Below, piece after piece: positions 40,660 through 52,839 of a stretch of 64,000 bases of DNA. The position numbers were made by a program, and so were the translations under genes. Source of the stretch: Trogon surrucura (taxonomy: Eukaryota > Chordata > Aves > Trogoniformes > Trogonidae); contig CM036623.1 of assembly GCA_020746105.1 (NCBI GenBank), positions 6,988,001 through 7,052,000 on the forward strand. Direction: 5' to 3'. The notes under the pieces are model-generated. The model saw nothing but the letters and a program-made list of their open reading frames with translations, was not told the DNA's origin and did not search any database. Each line of letters starts with the position of its first letter. Within the stretch, counting starts at the first letter, position 1.

Positions 40660-40935
40660 CTTCGCCAGAGCTCTTGGCTGAGACTGGGGGAAGACTGACT
40701 TGCTGTTTGAGTCCATGAAATTCAGTGCTTAGCAGGAAGTAGAGGTTGCCTTTTCTCAGCATTGGAGAGAATGCAGACCATGTCTCCTTCAGCCTGTGGA
40801 GAAGGTCTGGGTGTTCCCCAGCAGCGCCTCTCCAAGACTCCTCTCTGTGAAGATGCAGAGCTTCCACCCCTTCCGGCAGCAAGGCCACTTCATTCGCCCA
40901 AACGTCCCCGTTGGGAGTAGGAGGGCACAAGGCAG
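40660..40935. other. GC-richer patch of unknown origin
   Basis: This patch stands out from the AT-rich DNA around it and holds most of a 136-codon minus-strand frame (40954 to 40544), with text such as HLHREESWRGAAGEHPDLLH. No family is recognised. It may be a repeat missing from my memory, such as an LTR fragment, or a small exon of an unknown transcript. Splice sites are not convincing. Confidence 0.2.
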
Positions 40936-41767
40936 GTGAAACCTTCTTAATCACTTTTGGTCAACTAGTCAGCCTGAATGTACAGTACAAAACCCCCCAG
41001 TTTCTCATCACAAACAGAGAATGCATCCTTTTACGAATCTAAACATAAACAAACGTTCCTGAGGTGATTGTTACTAGAGACATATATGGTGTGAAGGAGG
41101 TAACTGTGCATGTTCCCTGCTGTGCTGGAGCCAGAAAAAAATTCTGTGTGAATACTTCAGGATTCTCACATCTATCTTGTTTGTATAAAATGAAGAGATG
41201 TCTTGTTAATTGATACTACCTTCTTTTTAAGTATTTGAAATGGGAGTATACCACTCCTTAATTATTACAAATGAAGATTATGTTCATTAAGCATAATATT
41301 AATATTTTCCTTTTCTTTTCACTCATTACTTTCTCCCAAATATTTTCCACCTTGAAATTTTATTCAAGTTATACACTTTAAAATTACAAGCAATTTTTTG
41401 TGTACTTAATGTTCCATATTAAACAAGTGGAATTTAAATTCTCGTTTCCTTGATGTTCTGTTTTATGTTAAACAAATTGAGGATTATGCATTGATGGTAT
41501 AAATATACATATAATCACTTCTTTAATTATGCATATGATTGCTGCCTAAGTTCGTAACACATTCCTACAGTTACTGCAAAACTAAAAGATTCTAATTTTC
41601 AGACTGTTTTCCACAACATTCTTTTTCATTTCAGAGCTTTCTATTAAGTGTATTTAAGAAAAGATCTATAATGGCCTTGGCATTTACTTCTTTGCATTTT
41701 TTTTTTCCTGTTTTCTTTAATGTTCTTTTAATGGAGATTTTTAAGCTGTTTGAAGGATGGAAATATA

Positions 41768-42488
41768 ACACCAGGTACCAGTACAGATTAGGGGGTCGTG
41801 CTACTGGAAAACAGCCCCATGGAGAAAGACCTTGGAGTCCCAGTGGGCGGTGAGTTGTCCATGGGACAGTAAGATGCCCTTGTGGCCAAGAGGGCCAGTG
41901 GGATCCTGGGGGGCATTAAGAAAAGTGTGTCCAGCAGGTCTAGGGAAGTTCTGCTCCCCCTCTGGTCTGCCCTGGTGAGACCACACCTGGAATACCGTGT
42001 CCAGTTTGGGGCTCCCCAGTTCAAGAGAGACAGGGACCTACTGGAGAGAATCCAAGGGAGAGCGACGAGGGTGATCAAGGGACTGAACATCTCTGATGTG
42101 AAGAAAGAGTGAGAGAGCTGGGGCTGTTCAGCCTTGAAAAGAGAAAGTTGAGAGGAGATCTTATTAATGTATACGAATATCTGAGGAGTGGGTGTCAAGA
42201 GAATGTGCCAGTCTCTTTTCAGTGGTGCTCAGTAATAGGACAAGGAATAATGGGTATAAGCCAGAACATAGGAAATTCCACCTTAACATGAGGAGAGACT
42301 TCTTTACTGTGAGGGTGCCAGAGCCCTGGCACAGGCTACCCAGAGAGGGTGTGGAGTCTCCTGCTCCGGAGACTTTCAAACCCTCCTGGATGTGGTGTGG
42401 CTGCCCTGAAGGATCGTGCTCTGGCAGAAGGATTGGACTAGATGATCTCTGGAGGTCCCTTCCAACCCTAAACATTCTACGATAATCT
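41768..42488 (+). mobile_element. CR1 LINE, 5'-truncated copy with end of ORF2
   Basis: About 720 bases match the CR1 3' region in order. The coding part retains recognisable pieces of the ORF2 C-terminus, which lies beyond the reverse transcriptase core: VQFGAPQFKRDRDLLERIQG (41882-42112 frame), [20 protein letters not shown] (42109-42291 frame) and [20 protein letters not shown] (42192-42485 frame). These fall in different frames, so the copy carries frameshifts and is dead. The right end reads GATGATCTCTGGAGGTCCC then TTCCAACCCTAAACATTCTA, the CR1 3' terminus. Antisense frames across it, including one of 136 codons (42198 to 41788), are shadows. Confidence 0.95.
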
Positions 42489-45400
42489 AGAAATAGTATC
42501 TAATATATCTTCTGTTTTGTAAATACTGGAAGACAGAACTTGCAGTGTCATAAGGATTGTTTCTCCGTACCACAACAAAAAGATTTAACACTTAATAAAA
42601 AAAAACCCCACTTGATGCAAAGGCATCATCAGATTTTCAAACCTGATGAAAGTGACTGCCTACAGGCTCTCTTTTCCTGTCAGCCTTGTTTGTCAGCTCT
42701 GAAGGGAACAGAGTGGTTTTCAACCTGGAAAATACTGAACTAACCCAAGAAAACATGACAATGTATGTTTGAAGTTTCCACACGTTATCTGCCAGGACTG
42801 TCCCTCGGTGGAGCCTCTCCTGAGGAATCAGGCACCTGCTGTTGGGTGCAGCTGTGGGTCAAGGGTGGGAAAGGGACGAGGCTGTGGAGCTAAAGGGAGA
42901 GAAAGAGTTGCTAAAGGGAGGGAAGGCCATCCTGGGAGAGGATAGATGGGGGCAGTGCCCTTGTTGAGGGCTTCAGAGCCTACTGCTGCAAGGGGCAGAG
43001 GGCTACAAAGAGGAAGTTCTTCTTGAAGCAGAAGACTTGGAGATGGAGCTGAGGTGTGATGTTTAGCAGATACAGTGAATCCTAGACAACCATATCTCAG
43101 TTAAGATGGGCTGGACAACAAATTTTAGCCTGCTATGACCAGCAGGTATGCTGCAGGATGCTGTTAGTCCCAAAAGCAAGAGCTGCCAGTTGGGTAGGTA
43201 GAGCCACGTCCTTCTTCGGCTTGTTTTCCCTCAGAAAGCCGGAGGTGGCCGGCTGCCAGCCAGGCGGCTGGGAGCGCAGTGGGATGTGATGGCTGAGCTG
43301 AACTGCCTGTGGGCTGTGGCTGAAGGGGCAGCACTGCGTCCTCCTTTTCTGGCTGTGCGCTTCCCCTGCTTCTGCTTTGTTGGTTGGTGCTTCTCTGACC
43401 TCTTTCTCTGAGCCAATTCAGTTCATTAAACTACTGGCAAACTAACCCAACCAAAAAAGCAAATAGCTTTCCGCTGGATTAATGAGTCAGTTTACTGAGG
43501 GGTCAAATTCATGCCAGAGCTGGAATGCAGCGGAGAGGAGAATGGGACTGCTCCTTTTGGCATCAGAAAGCTGTTAAGTCTGCTCAGTTGCTCCTGAAGC
43601 ACACCCCTCCAACCGCAGCGTGACAATGCAGATAAGGCCAATCAAAAGGCTAACCCCTGCTGGAAGGGATGTTCCCACTTCCTTCCTCCCCAGCCTGGCT
43701 TTGTGCCTCTCCTGGCACTAATGTTGATTTAATCCTACCACTGGCTAGTTCAGGGGAGATTACGGCATTCTTTTGTTTGTTGGGGTGGCTTTCTAACCTG
43801 CTTGCTGAGGGGGTCAGATGGTGATGGGTAAGTAGTAGGAATGAGTGGTTGGACTTCCTCTTGGCTCATCTGCTGGCCCTTGAATTGCCTTAACTGCTCT
43901 GTCAGGCTGTGCTCTGCTGTTCTGCTGGCTAATTATTGGGAGGGGCTGAACCTCAGAGAACAATGAAAGCAGAGGATGCAGGCCTGCAGGCTCAAGGGAG
44001 CTGCTAGCATGTAGGTTGCTGAAAATTCTGATGGCTTGGATGGTTTCCATCCAGGTTGAGGAGCCTGAGCTGAGAAAAACTCTCATCTGGGTCACTGAAA
44101 GCTGGTAGAACAAAGTCGTGCAGCAGAAATGACAGCTGCTGTAATGGATAAGATTGACTTCATTACCAGCCAGCAGTTGTGTGGTAGCAATGGCTCACTT
44201 AGGAGAAGTACAATCAGTTTTTAAAGCTGAGCTTACTACAAGTAGGTGTGTGTACACACATGCGTATGTACCTACAAGAAATCCAATGACAAGAGTCCCA
44301 AACCTCAGGCAGTTTCAACAGTAATCAAAGCTGCAAATATGGGTGATCAGTGAAACTGTATATCTCATTTATGTTGAAGTGGTTGTGGACATACAGCACT
44401 ATAACTGGGACCTATCTTCTCAACTTACAGTTGATTACAGACTGCTCTTTGGTCAAAACATGTCTTTAAATTATTTGACTATAAATGAAGAAAAGTCTCA
44501 TGCTGGCGTTGAAAGATCCAAGTGCGGCTATGAACAGTGCTGAGCTTATGTTCACTCAAGTTCTGGTTGGGGGTTATGCTAAAGGCAGTGTGGATTTTTT
44601 AGTTTTTTTTTTGACTGGGGAAAGCCACCTTGTTACAATTGGCTCACACCTTGTCTCACAAAGCCAGGGACAAATCCACAAAACTTTATATACTAGTCTT
44701 TCCCAGGTAGACCTTCTGCATCAAAGAGCACGTCTTTTCCCCAAGGTCTTATTTCTCTTCTGATCTCCTGCTGCATAACCCACAAAGTTCTCTGTCTTTG
44801 ACAGACTGGGAAGATCGACATTCAGCCACTCATCCTGGTCATGCAATAACGGGCCAATTTAAAGAATCAGGTGTGTGTAGCAAATGGAATAAATGTGGTC
44901 TTGAGTTTCCTTTTGTCTCTAGGAATTTTTTATAAAATACTTTTAATGAGTAGTTCTAACAGTGGACAAAAAATCTGACCGTTTGTAGTAAGTCTATAGA
45001 TTACAATATGTAGATTCTTCCTCAAATAAGTTCCTGTGCTACAGAGTAGTTATTGAAATTTAGTCTGTGATGACTGGCTTTTAAAACGAGAAGCTCAGCC
45101 TGGTGAGCAGCAGCTCTGTAAAGATGATCCGAACAGCCCAGGGCCCACTTCTCCTCTTGCAGTTCACTGCAGGATGGATGAGTGACATTGAACTGTTGAC
45201 CTGAAGCAAGTGACAAGTGTTTTTTTCAGACCTGTGAGTGTGCTGACCCTAGAAAATAGAAGTACTGCACGTTAACTTTGGATTGATTATTTTCTTAGGA
45301 TTCCTGAAAGGTAACACTCCTAACAACTGTGCTGCAGGACAGACTTACCTCTCTGAGTGGTGAAGACAGACTTGATAACAAACACTGAAGTAAGGAGGCA

Positions 45401-45910
45401 GGCCAAGAACACCCCGAGAGGGTGTTAGAAGATTCCTGTGGCAGTATTCGTGGTGATTTTTGAGACAGATGTATTGGGGGTGGATGTTCTGGGGATAGGT
45501 TAATTTACTTACAATTCAGGTAAGACTCATAATGAGGATAGATATGCAGAAAATAAAACGACAGCTACGGTTGTTCACTTGGTTGTGGCTCTGGCATGGA
45601 CAATCTGTACAGATTTAAATTGTTAACACATTTAATGTCCCTGTATCCGGTGCATTTGCAGAACCCAACAAACTGATTATTTTTGCAGTGAGTTGATTTG
45701 AATTCTTTTATGATGAAGTTTGGTTTAGATTTAGGTTGATGTAGTGGTTCTGAGCCATAACTCTCTTTCAGGTAGTGCCACGGTGTGACAGCAATATATG
45801 GCCAGTGTTTTTCAGATTTGCTGAGACTGAGCATGGTGATAAAATATAATGACAACCAAAAGTCTGTGCTTTGGCTAGCTATCACAAGTAACGATACTGT
45901 GGATAATATT
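42489..45910. other. Intergenic tract beginning with a GC-rich block
   Basis: From about 42780 to 44130 the sequence is much richer in G and C than the rest of the window. It then returns to AT-rich DNA by about 44330. No gene is recognised. A 129-codon minus frame (45954 to 45565) begins inside the neighbouring CR1 and has no known domain. The GC-rich block is described separately. Confidence 0.5.
42780..44130. other. GC-rich block of unknown identity
   Basis: Long runs of GGG and AGGG words on the plus strand (42840-43060), a CpG-containing patch at 43215-43290, and an ATTAAA word at 43425-43430 followed by CCAACCAAAAAA. The first 650 bases could be an LTR or a retrotransposed transcript, but I see neither convincing boundaries nor target duplications. 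A minus frame of 99 codons (44113 to 43814) shows no family. It directly follows the CR1 copy, so it might belong to a composite insertion. Confidence 0.25.
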
Positions 45911-46008
45911 GGAATCATAGAATGGCCTGGGCTGGAAGGGACCTTAGCGATCATCTAATCCAACCTCCCTGTCATGGGCAGGGACGCCTCTCAACTAGAT
46001 CAGGCAAC
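45911..46008 (-). mobile_element. CR1 LINE 3' end, minus strand
   Basis: GGAATCATAGAATGGCCTGG, GGCTGGAAGGGACCTTAGCG, ATCATCTAATCCAACCTCCC and GTCATGGGCAGGGACGCCTC are the reverse complement of the CR1 3' terminus. Only about 100 bases remain. Its 3' end is on the left, so it is inserted opposite to the copies at 17229 and 41768. Confidence 0.93.
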
Positions 46009-46676
46009 ACATATTCCAGTATTCCAAAATACTGGAAACTAGGAAAGCAATTTTAGCCTCTGTAGATTAAGACTATATTTGGAAGCTACTTTTCCCATGT
46101 TTCTTGACCCATACACCTTTTAGCATTTTTCACATTGAAATTTAGCTGGTGTGGTGTTAGAAAGGTTTAACTGTGAACAGAGGACAAGAATTACAAAAGG
46201 ACTTGTGCTGCAGCTCTCAAAATGTGGGTGACCAGTGAAATGGCAGTAAAGGATGTACTTATTCTATGGTACTGATAATAGTTTCTGAAACCTGCAAAGG
46301 CTATGTGTAGTTTTCATCAGTGGGGAGAGGAAACAGAAGGTGAGCCCTTACCAGCTCACAATAGAACTAGAAAGATTCCAGAAATACAAGATGCAGAAAC
46401 TTCAAGTCTTCCCAAATTTCTGTGACTTGCAGACAGTGAAATAAATTGCTGGAGAGTATAGTGCTTTCCTGTGTTTCAGCAAAGACTTGACAATTAAAAT
46501 TTATCAAATCGCTTAAAATGTGCACCTAGCACAGGTATCTGGTGACTGTCAGAACTCTCTTTTATTCAAACCAAAAATACATTAATATTTCCTGGCTAGG
46601 TATGATAGGTATGGTCTATTTCAACACCCTTTAGTTTACCTTTTATACTGCTCCTATTAGAGCAATATGCTTGAAT

Positions 46677-46706
46677 AATAAAACTGATTTCTTAAAAAAA
46701 AAAAAA
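46677..46706 (+). other. AATAAA signal followed by A13 tract, possible retrotransposed 3' end
   Basis: AATAAA at 46677-46682 is followed 11 bases later by a pure A13 run (46694-46706) and then GCGGCATTG. A genomic A tract at cleavage distance from a signal is the usual mark of a reverse-transcribed messenger 3' end. The preceding 500 bases (about 46150-46690) have stops in all frames and would then be 3' untranslated or non-coding RNA sequence. I found no flanking target duplication, so chance is possible. Confidence 0.35.
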
Positions 46707-47410
46707 GCGGCATTGTTATTTTCGTGGTAGTAAAGTGTTTGCATGTATTATCTGTGAATCACCAGGGAAATCCGAGGTGAAATCATTCACATGCTTGAAT
46801 TTGAAAAGCAATAAACCTACTGTGAAGGGGAAGGCAAAAACCCAGGGCCATAAATGTATCATTTTTGGAGTTCGTATTTTAACTTTGCAAACAATTTTCA
46901 GGCTATCATTCAAAACTAAAATTCAATTACCTTTTAATCAATGGCCGATGTGATTAAAATTTTCTTTCATAAAGAAAAAAAACACAAACCACAGCTGTTT
47001 TGGAAAAGAGTTAATTGTGTTTGTTAAGACTTCCAGAAAGTGTATTTTGGTGCACTTGTGGTATTACCAAAATGAAAGACTTGATTCCACTCCAGGAAGA
47101 GATGCTTTCCCTTTTGCTTTGTAGCCTGGTAATGATACCACTTCTTAAGTGATAAATATCTGATAAAATTCTTCTAAGTGGCTCTTGAAAGTGGTGGAGA
47201 CTTGGATTCTTGTTTCAGGGCCAGCAAATACCTGTTTGCATGACTTCCCAAAGAAAAGATTGACAGGTATTCAGGACACCTCTGGGGTCTGATGACTTGG
47301 GTATCCTGCCCCATGAGGCCTGTTTTGTTTCAGACTCGTTGCTCTGAATAGAGTGGATTACTGAATTGTGTTTCCCTGCTTTTAAAGGGAGGACTCGGTT
47401 GTGAAAAGGT

Positions 47411-47436
47411 TGGGGAGGGGGGGCATGAATGTGGGG
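47411..47436 (+). other. G-rich patch with quadruplex potential
   Basis: TTGGGGAGGGGGGG followed by CATGAATGTGGGG gives enough G runs for a possible G-quadruplex on the plus strand, with one long loop. No promoter or gene start is visible around it, so a role is not implied. Confidence 0.35.
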
Positions 47437-50400
47437 AATCTCTTCTGCCTTTTCTGAGGCTGTATCCTTTTTCTAAAGCATACGCTGAAGTTGGACCTAG
47501 AAGCTAGATCGCCTGTGTTTCAAATAACTGATTCATGACCTCAAGCATCCTACAACCTGTTTCTTAACAATTTGTATGACAGCAGGAGGAAAAAAAGACC
47601 ATTTCCACCTCCGTTGAATTTCAGTCTAGGTCCTAATTTCCCTAGTTTAAGCATTTGAGGCAAAATAGTGAATTGGACCACTTCGATGATTTTTGTTGCT
47701 TTTATTCTGGTTGAAGTTAACGAGTCCCTCGGAGTTTTGTCTCCCTGCAGTGAATACTGTTGTGGTGGAACTGATTCTCCTATTTCAGAGTAATCTCAGT
47801 GGTGCATGGCATTAAAGGAAAAAAAAAAACCATTCCCTGTATAGTGCATCCAGCTAAATTTTAGTGGGTGCCTATGGAATAAGGGGTGCCTTACAGAGAC
47901 TGAAGTCCACTGAGTTTCAGCTGTTCCCCTGGGAGAACTGCTGAAGCCTGAAATCTCAGGCAGCAATCACTGCAGACAGCATCCTTGTAATTTAATTGCA
48001 AGTTGCTGCGTTGTCTTTTTTTAACAGGAATTTATACTAAATGTAGTGTTACTTTCATACTTTTTTTTTTTTTTAAATGAATGATTTCTTCAATCTGTCA
48101 ACTTGAAAATTTAAAAAAGTTTTCTGGTTTGACACAGAACAAACTTGTACACTTTGGCTTATAATTTTCAGAATACCTTGCCTGGAGTTGTTCTTAGAAA
48201 TGGATAAATTTTAAAAATCATGTTCAAAGAAATACTTATTTTCAAAAGGCATTTTTATATTGTGAGAATGGAAGGGACTGCGACAAACAAATATTTTTAA
48301 TATCTGTAGCTGAATAATTGATATGAATATTTATGGAAACATTTACTTCAACGATTTTCTTTCAGAAAATGCATTTCTGGAAAAAACACCAGTATTTCCT
48401 GGCATCATTATGTATAAAAAGCCAGATCATGTGTGTTCAGGGTGCTCATATACAGCTTTTGGTTTATGGTTCTATTTTTATTTTGCTGTGTCATATTCGG
48501 GAAAAATCTTTGCCTAATTAAGAGTACCTTGTAGGGTAATTTTATTTCAGGTGGATACTTTATGCATTATGGTTTTAATTTATTGTGTAGGATGTATTTG
48601 TGGTTTTAAAGCCAGGTAGCTGTGAGTATATATATTACACATACCAGTTTAAAAAGGGAACTTAATTGTAAATTGATGAAGGCATCATAAATGCTCCATA
48701 TACAATAACACTTGTAAATACTTCTACTCTCTTAGAATGTTTTCTCTTGTCCTAGAAATTGCAGCAACTTATCAATGCTGAAGTTCACCCGTAATTAAAT
48801 TTTCTACTATAATTCTGTAAAATAATGAGGTGTCAACTTGTATTTGCATTCTCAACTCAGTTTTTATTTGCTTGTTTGAAGGAGAAATGGCTCTTGTCTA
48901 TGAAAACATTGCTTCAAGTAGCCACTTATCTGAGTAAACTTAATTGTTTTGTACATAGAAAACAGTGAAGAATGCCAGCCTTCATATTTGAGTGGCAGAA
49001 CTAAAACTGTTTGACATTGAAGCAGTCACTTAAACTGAGCATGAAAAGCTGGTGTAGAGGTGTCAATTTGGTCAAACAATCAACCACTTGCTAAACTTTC
49101 AACAAGTGTTAGTAATTTTTTCTCTTCAGCAAATATAAGCTTACTGGATGAATTTAATAGGATTTAAGATTAGTTATGCTCTAAATAGTCTACAAGGAGA
49201 AACAGGTCAAAATTAACTTACTTGCTTGATGAGTTGGTCTGTGTGAAGATACTCTTATCAGTGCACGATAGTTTTGTAAATGTTATGGAAACACAAGTAC
49301 TGCATAAAACTATAAATAAATATCATGTCGAAACAAGCTTGAATAATGGAATGATGGCATGGAGAGTGAATGTAAGATTGACAGTCCTGTAAGAGATCGC
49401 AATTAATATCCCTAAAAGAGTTTCATTTCCTATAAGCCAGAAATATTTTCATGCCACATCATATGCATCATATGCTGTGGTGGTTTCCCAAGCCAATGGG
49501 TAGTCTGATCTCAGATTCAGCTGTGGCAAGGGAGGAGGGAGGATACATCATGGGCCTCTTTCAGCAAGCAGAAAGAACTCAAACCAACATAAACCAGCTA
49601 AAAAAAGCACCAGAATATGCTGAAACCAAGGCTTTTAGGATTTGGGGAAGCAGTGTACAGAAGACCACCTGTGGTAAAATAGGAAAATACTGAATGTCAG
49701 TAGGCGGGGATTCAGAGTACATAGTTTATTTCCTTGGTTTTCGTAGAGCTGGCTTAAACCCTGCTGTGCCTAGAAAATGGCTTTGTTTGTTCAGTAGTCT
49801 CAGAAATGTCCACAGATTTGATTTATTTACTTGAATTTTTTTTTTTCTATGGAGATTTCTACTTTTGAGCTAAGAGCTAAATGCTTCCATTACAGTGGGA
49901 TCAAAAATCTGTTTTGTTCATTCTAGGCTGTGACTGAAATGGAACCTCCTATTTGTAGGTGTGGCTGTAATATTGAAGCCAAGTTTGAATTAATGTGATC
50001 AGGTGTTTTTTGTTTATCGAAATGAAATTTCACTTGTAAAATCAATACTTAGATGTCTTAAATGCAGATGGTTTATTTTCTTGCCTGGTCTCGAGGCCTT
50101 CTTATCAGACTTATTTAACAATTTATGACATGGTGGAAGCGTATTTCCACAGTGAGAAATAGATAATGAGAAAATCCATAGAAGAATATTCCTAAGGAGT
50201 CTAATAATGGGCTAAAAATGAGGATTAAGGGCTCAATGAACTCATTGGGCAACAAGAGGTATTAACATTTAACAGATACCCTTATCCACAGTTCATCTAA
50301 AGAAATTTGCATTAAATATTAAAAAAACATTAATAGAACATATTTTGTTGAAAGCAGCAATTTTAAAAATGAAAACTGCTTAAACTGAAGTGATATAAAT

Positions 50401-52581
50401 GTTAGCTAGTATTAACTAAGTCTTTCTATACGTTCTTCCTGACAGAATTAATACACAAACACAATAATTAATATTCTGGTCAGGCTGTAGTAACAGCAGT
50501 GTAGAGACTGACTACAGCCATGTAATTCCCACTAAGCTCAGGGGCAGTATTTGCTATCTGGCATTATTAAGGGATCACATATTTAACTAGACACATTGGC
50601 TGAGGTTGTCTATGCTATGAATGAGACGAAAATTGAACCAAACCAAGTTAATTTAACAGCCACAATATAAGACACTAACTGTATGTTTATATATGTCTGA
50701 TTGTCATGTTGCAACATAGCAAAGGCCCTAATCTGTCCATAAATCTGTCCGTGTGAAGTACGGTGTGATAGCTGTTATCCTTGAACATGTATTGTAGTAC
50801 ACTGAGGATTTTGAGAATGGATGTCCTAAAAGAATTTGTATCTTCTGAAAGCAGTGATCGCTCTTCTGGATATGCAACCTCAAAATTTTAAAAGCAAGCC
50901 AAGTGGTTTGCACTCTCAAATTTCTACTAGGTGAGAGGGAATACAATTATTTTCTAAATTCAATATTGCTCTCCATAATTAGTGTTCAGTTCTTAGGACT
51001 TTTTTTTTGAGAGTATCACAAGTTTTTTTCCTTTCCAACTTGTTTTTTTTCATGATAATTTAGGAAAAGTATATAGGTGTGAAATTTCATGGGATCATGT
51101 TGCTGTTTGGTGGAAACAAAGAGCAAAACCCGTAAGTAGTTTTCTTCTGAGGCTTTTTAAGACAGAAAAAAAACGTAATTTGGCTTTAGTATTTTTCTAG
51201 AATTCTATAAATGAGATTTTTACTAGAGACTGCCACAGTACAGTGGGAACAGGGAGGACAAGAGCTAATGACACCACTCAAAGAAGTTTTTCATGCTCTT
51301 TGTCCAGCTGAATTAGATATTTGTGGTTTTTTTCAAAGTGGATATTGTGGATCATATCTTGTTTGTGAAAATGAGTAAAATTTTTGACGTGAAGATGTCT
51401 CAGTGGTGTCAGCTGCAGATTCAGTCCTCTAAGTTTATATTACGTTATTCATTACTTGTTCTAAAATTCTGGAGAGTGTTCTGGGAAATGGTGGTGGTGT
51501 TTGTCAGTCTAGATTCATATTACTATGTTGTAGATATTAATTTAGAACAATAACACAAAACTAGGAACGCTTCATGCTGCAACATGGAAGTTAGTGCATA
51601 GAAATATATTTTTCTTCTTTAGAGAGAACATTTAAAACTCTACATTTCTTACTGTTTAATACTCAGTAATTTTAAGTGGGTCCCTTTTCCTAGCATTTAC
51701 CAATGATAATTTTCATTAAGAGGCGTGAAGGTTAGGGGTTTTTTTTTGTTTGAAATAATGTTAACAGTTTACACCCTTCTGCCACAGTAGAGAGTGAAAG
51801 AAGGATCTGTCCTTCAGTCTGTTCATGGTATACTTGAAAAAAAAAAGAAGTATAAACACTGAATTCCTGAGCTTGCTGTGAGATGGAAGGTCATTAACAG
51901 GGCACTTGAGCAGATTGGTATTACAGTCAATTGAGACGCTGAAACATCCTAAATGGCCTAATGCAGCAACTAAGTGCTTCTTAAATTCCAGAACTTTTAC
52001 TTGAGCAGAGCATTCACGACCAAAATGAATTTCCATTTCCTTTAGTAAATGCTGTTTTTATATAGTCATAGTTGAAGAGGCAACATAGTGTAAACACAGC
52101 AGTTTGATTCTATCTCCACAGCAGCACTAATTTGTCAAGTTATAAACATGAAATCTGAATCTAGGATAAATATATATTGTTACACATTGAATTAATAGAA
52201 ATGGCAGGAGTTTGTGTGTTAATACATACATACATGTCAATGTAGCCCTGTCAGACTAATCAGCATGCAAATTAGGATGGTTTCATCCTTTGGGAAGCTG
52301 AAGTTTTAAGTGTCCAATCAATTCAGCATTGTAGGAAGCATAAATTAGATTTCACTTAACTTCTTTATGTTCTTGGAGTAAATTCACCAGTAAAGAAGGA
52401 AAAGAAGTGATAACAATAGACAAGACTGAAGGTTTCAGAATGTTAGCATTCTGTTTGACAATACTGTATGTAGTTGCACTCTTGCACGGGAGTCATATTC
52501 CCATCAATTAAAAATATGCACTTCTAAAATTTTAAAGAGTTTGTAAACCACTTTGAAAAAATATCCTGAAGCAGATCTAAG

Positions 52582-52839
52582 GTGTCTAGCAGACAATATT
52601 TGCTGAGTCTTCCCGCAGATTTTTGCTGTTGCTATCTCATCCCTCAATCCAAGGTTATCACCTTTGCAACAGAAGACAAAAGGGAATACGTGTCTGTGCC
52701 TCAGCTGCTCCAGTTGATTATCCAGCACCTTAATTTAAACACCTTTGGAGGCTTAGTTTGCACTGAGATGCCGGACTGGAATTTGGAGTTGCTGTGTGAA
52801 CAGCCTATGTTTCCTTCTGCCATCTCAGTGGAAGGGTAG
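52582..52839 (+). other. Candidate exon-like open frame, unverified
   Basis: An 85-codon frame in locally GC-richer DNA. An acceptor-like pyrimidine stretch and CAG (TCTTCCCGCAG, ending at 52618) falls inside it, and the part after it stays open to a TAG at 52839. The text includes VITFATEDKREYVSVPQLLQ and has a protein-like amino acid mix, but I recognise no family and see no good donor at the right edge. It could be a terminal exon of an unidentified transcript or a chance frame. Confidence 0.15.

Larger units (their letters stand above)
33601..41767. other. Non-coding AT-rich tract
   Basis: No gene is recognised. It contains the AT microsatellite at 38584-38661, the adjoining 24-base duplication, a T18 run at 39469-39486 and a GC-richer patch at 40660-40930 listed separately. 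Open frames are short and unremarkable apart from the 136-codon minus frame across the GC-richer patch. Confidence 0.5.

Noticed and set aside
41788-42198. 136-codon minus-strand frame
   Set aside because: It is antisense to the CR1 copy, whose sense strand carries the recognisable ORF2 pieces.
45565-45954. 129-codon minus-strand frame
   Set aside because: Its ATG lies inside the CR1 fragment and the product shows no domain or family resemblance. Most likely a chance frame.
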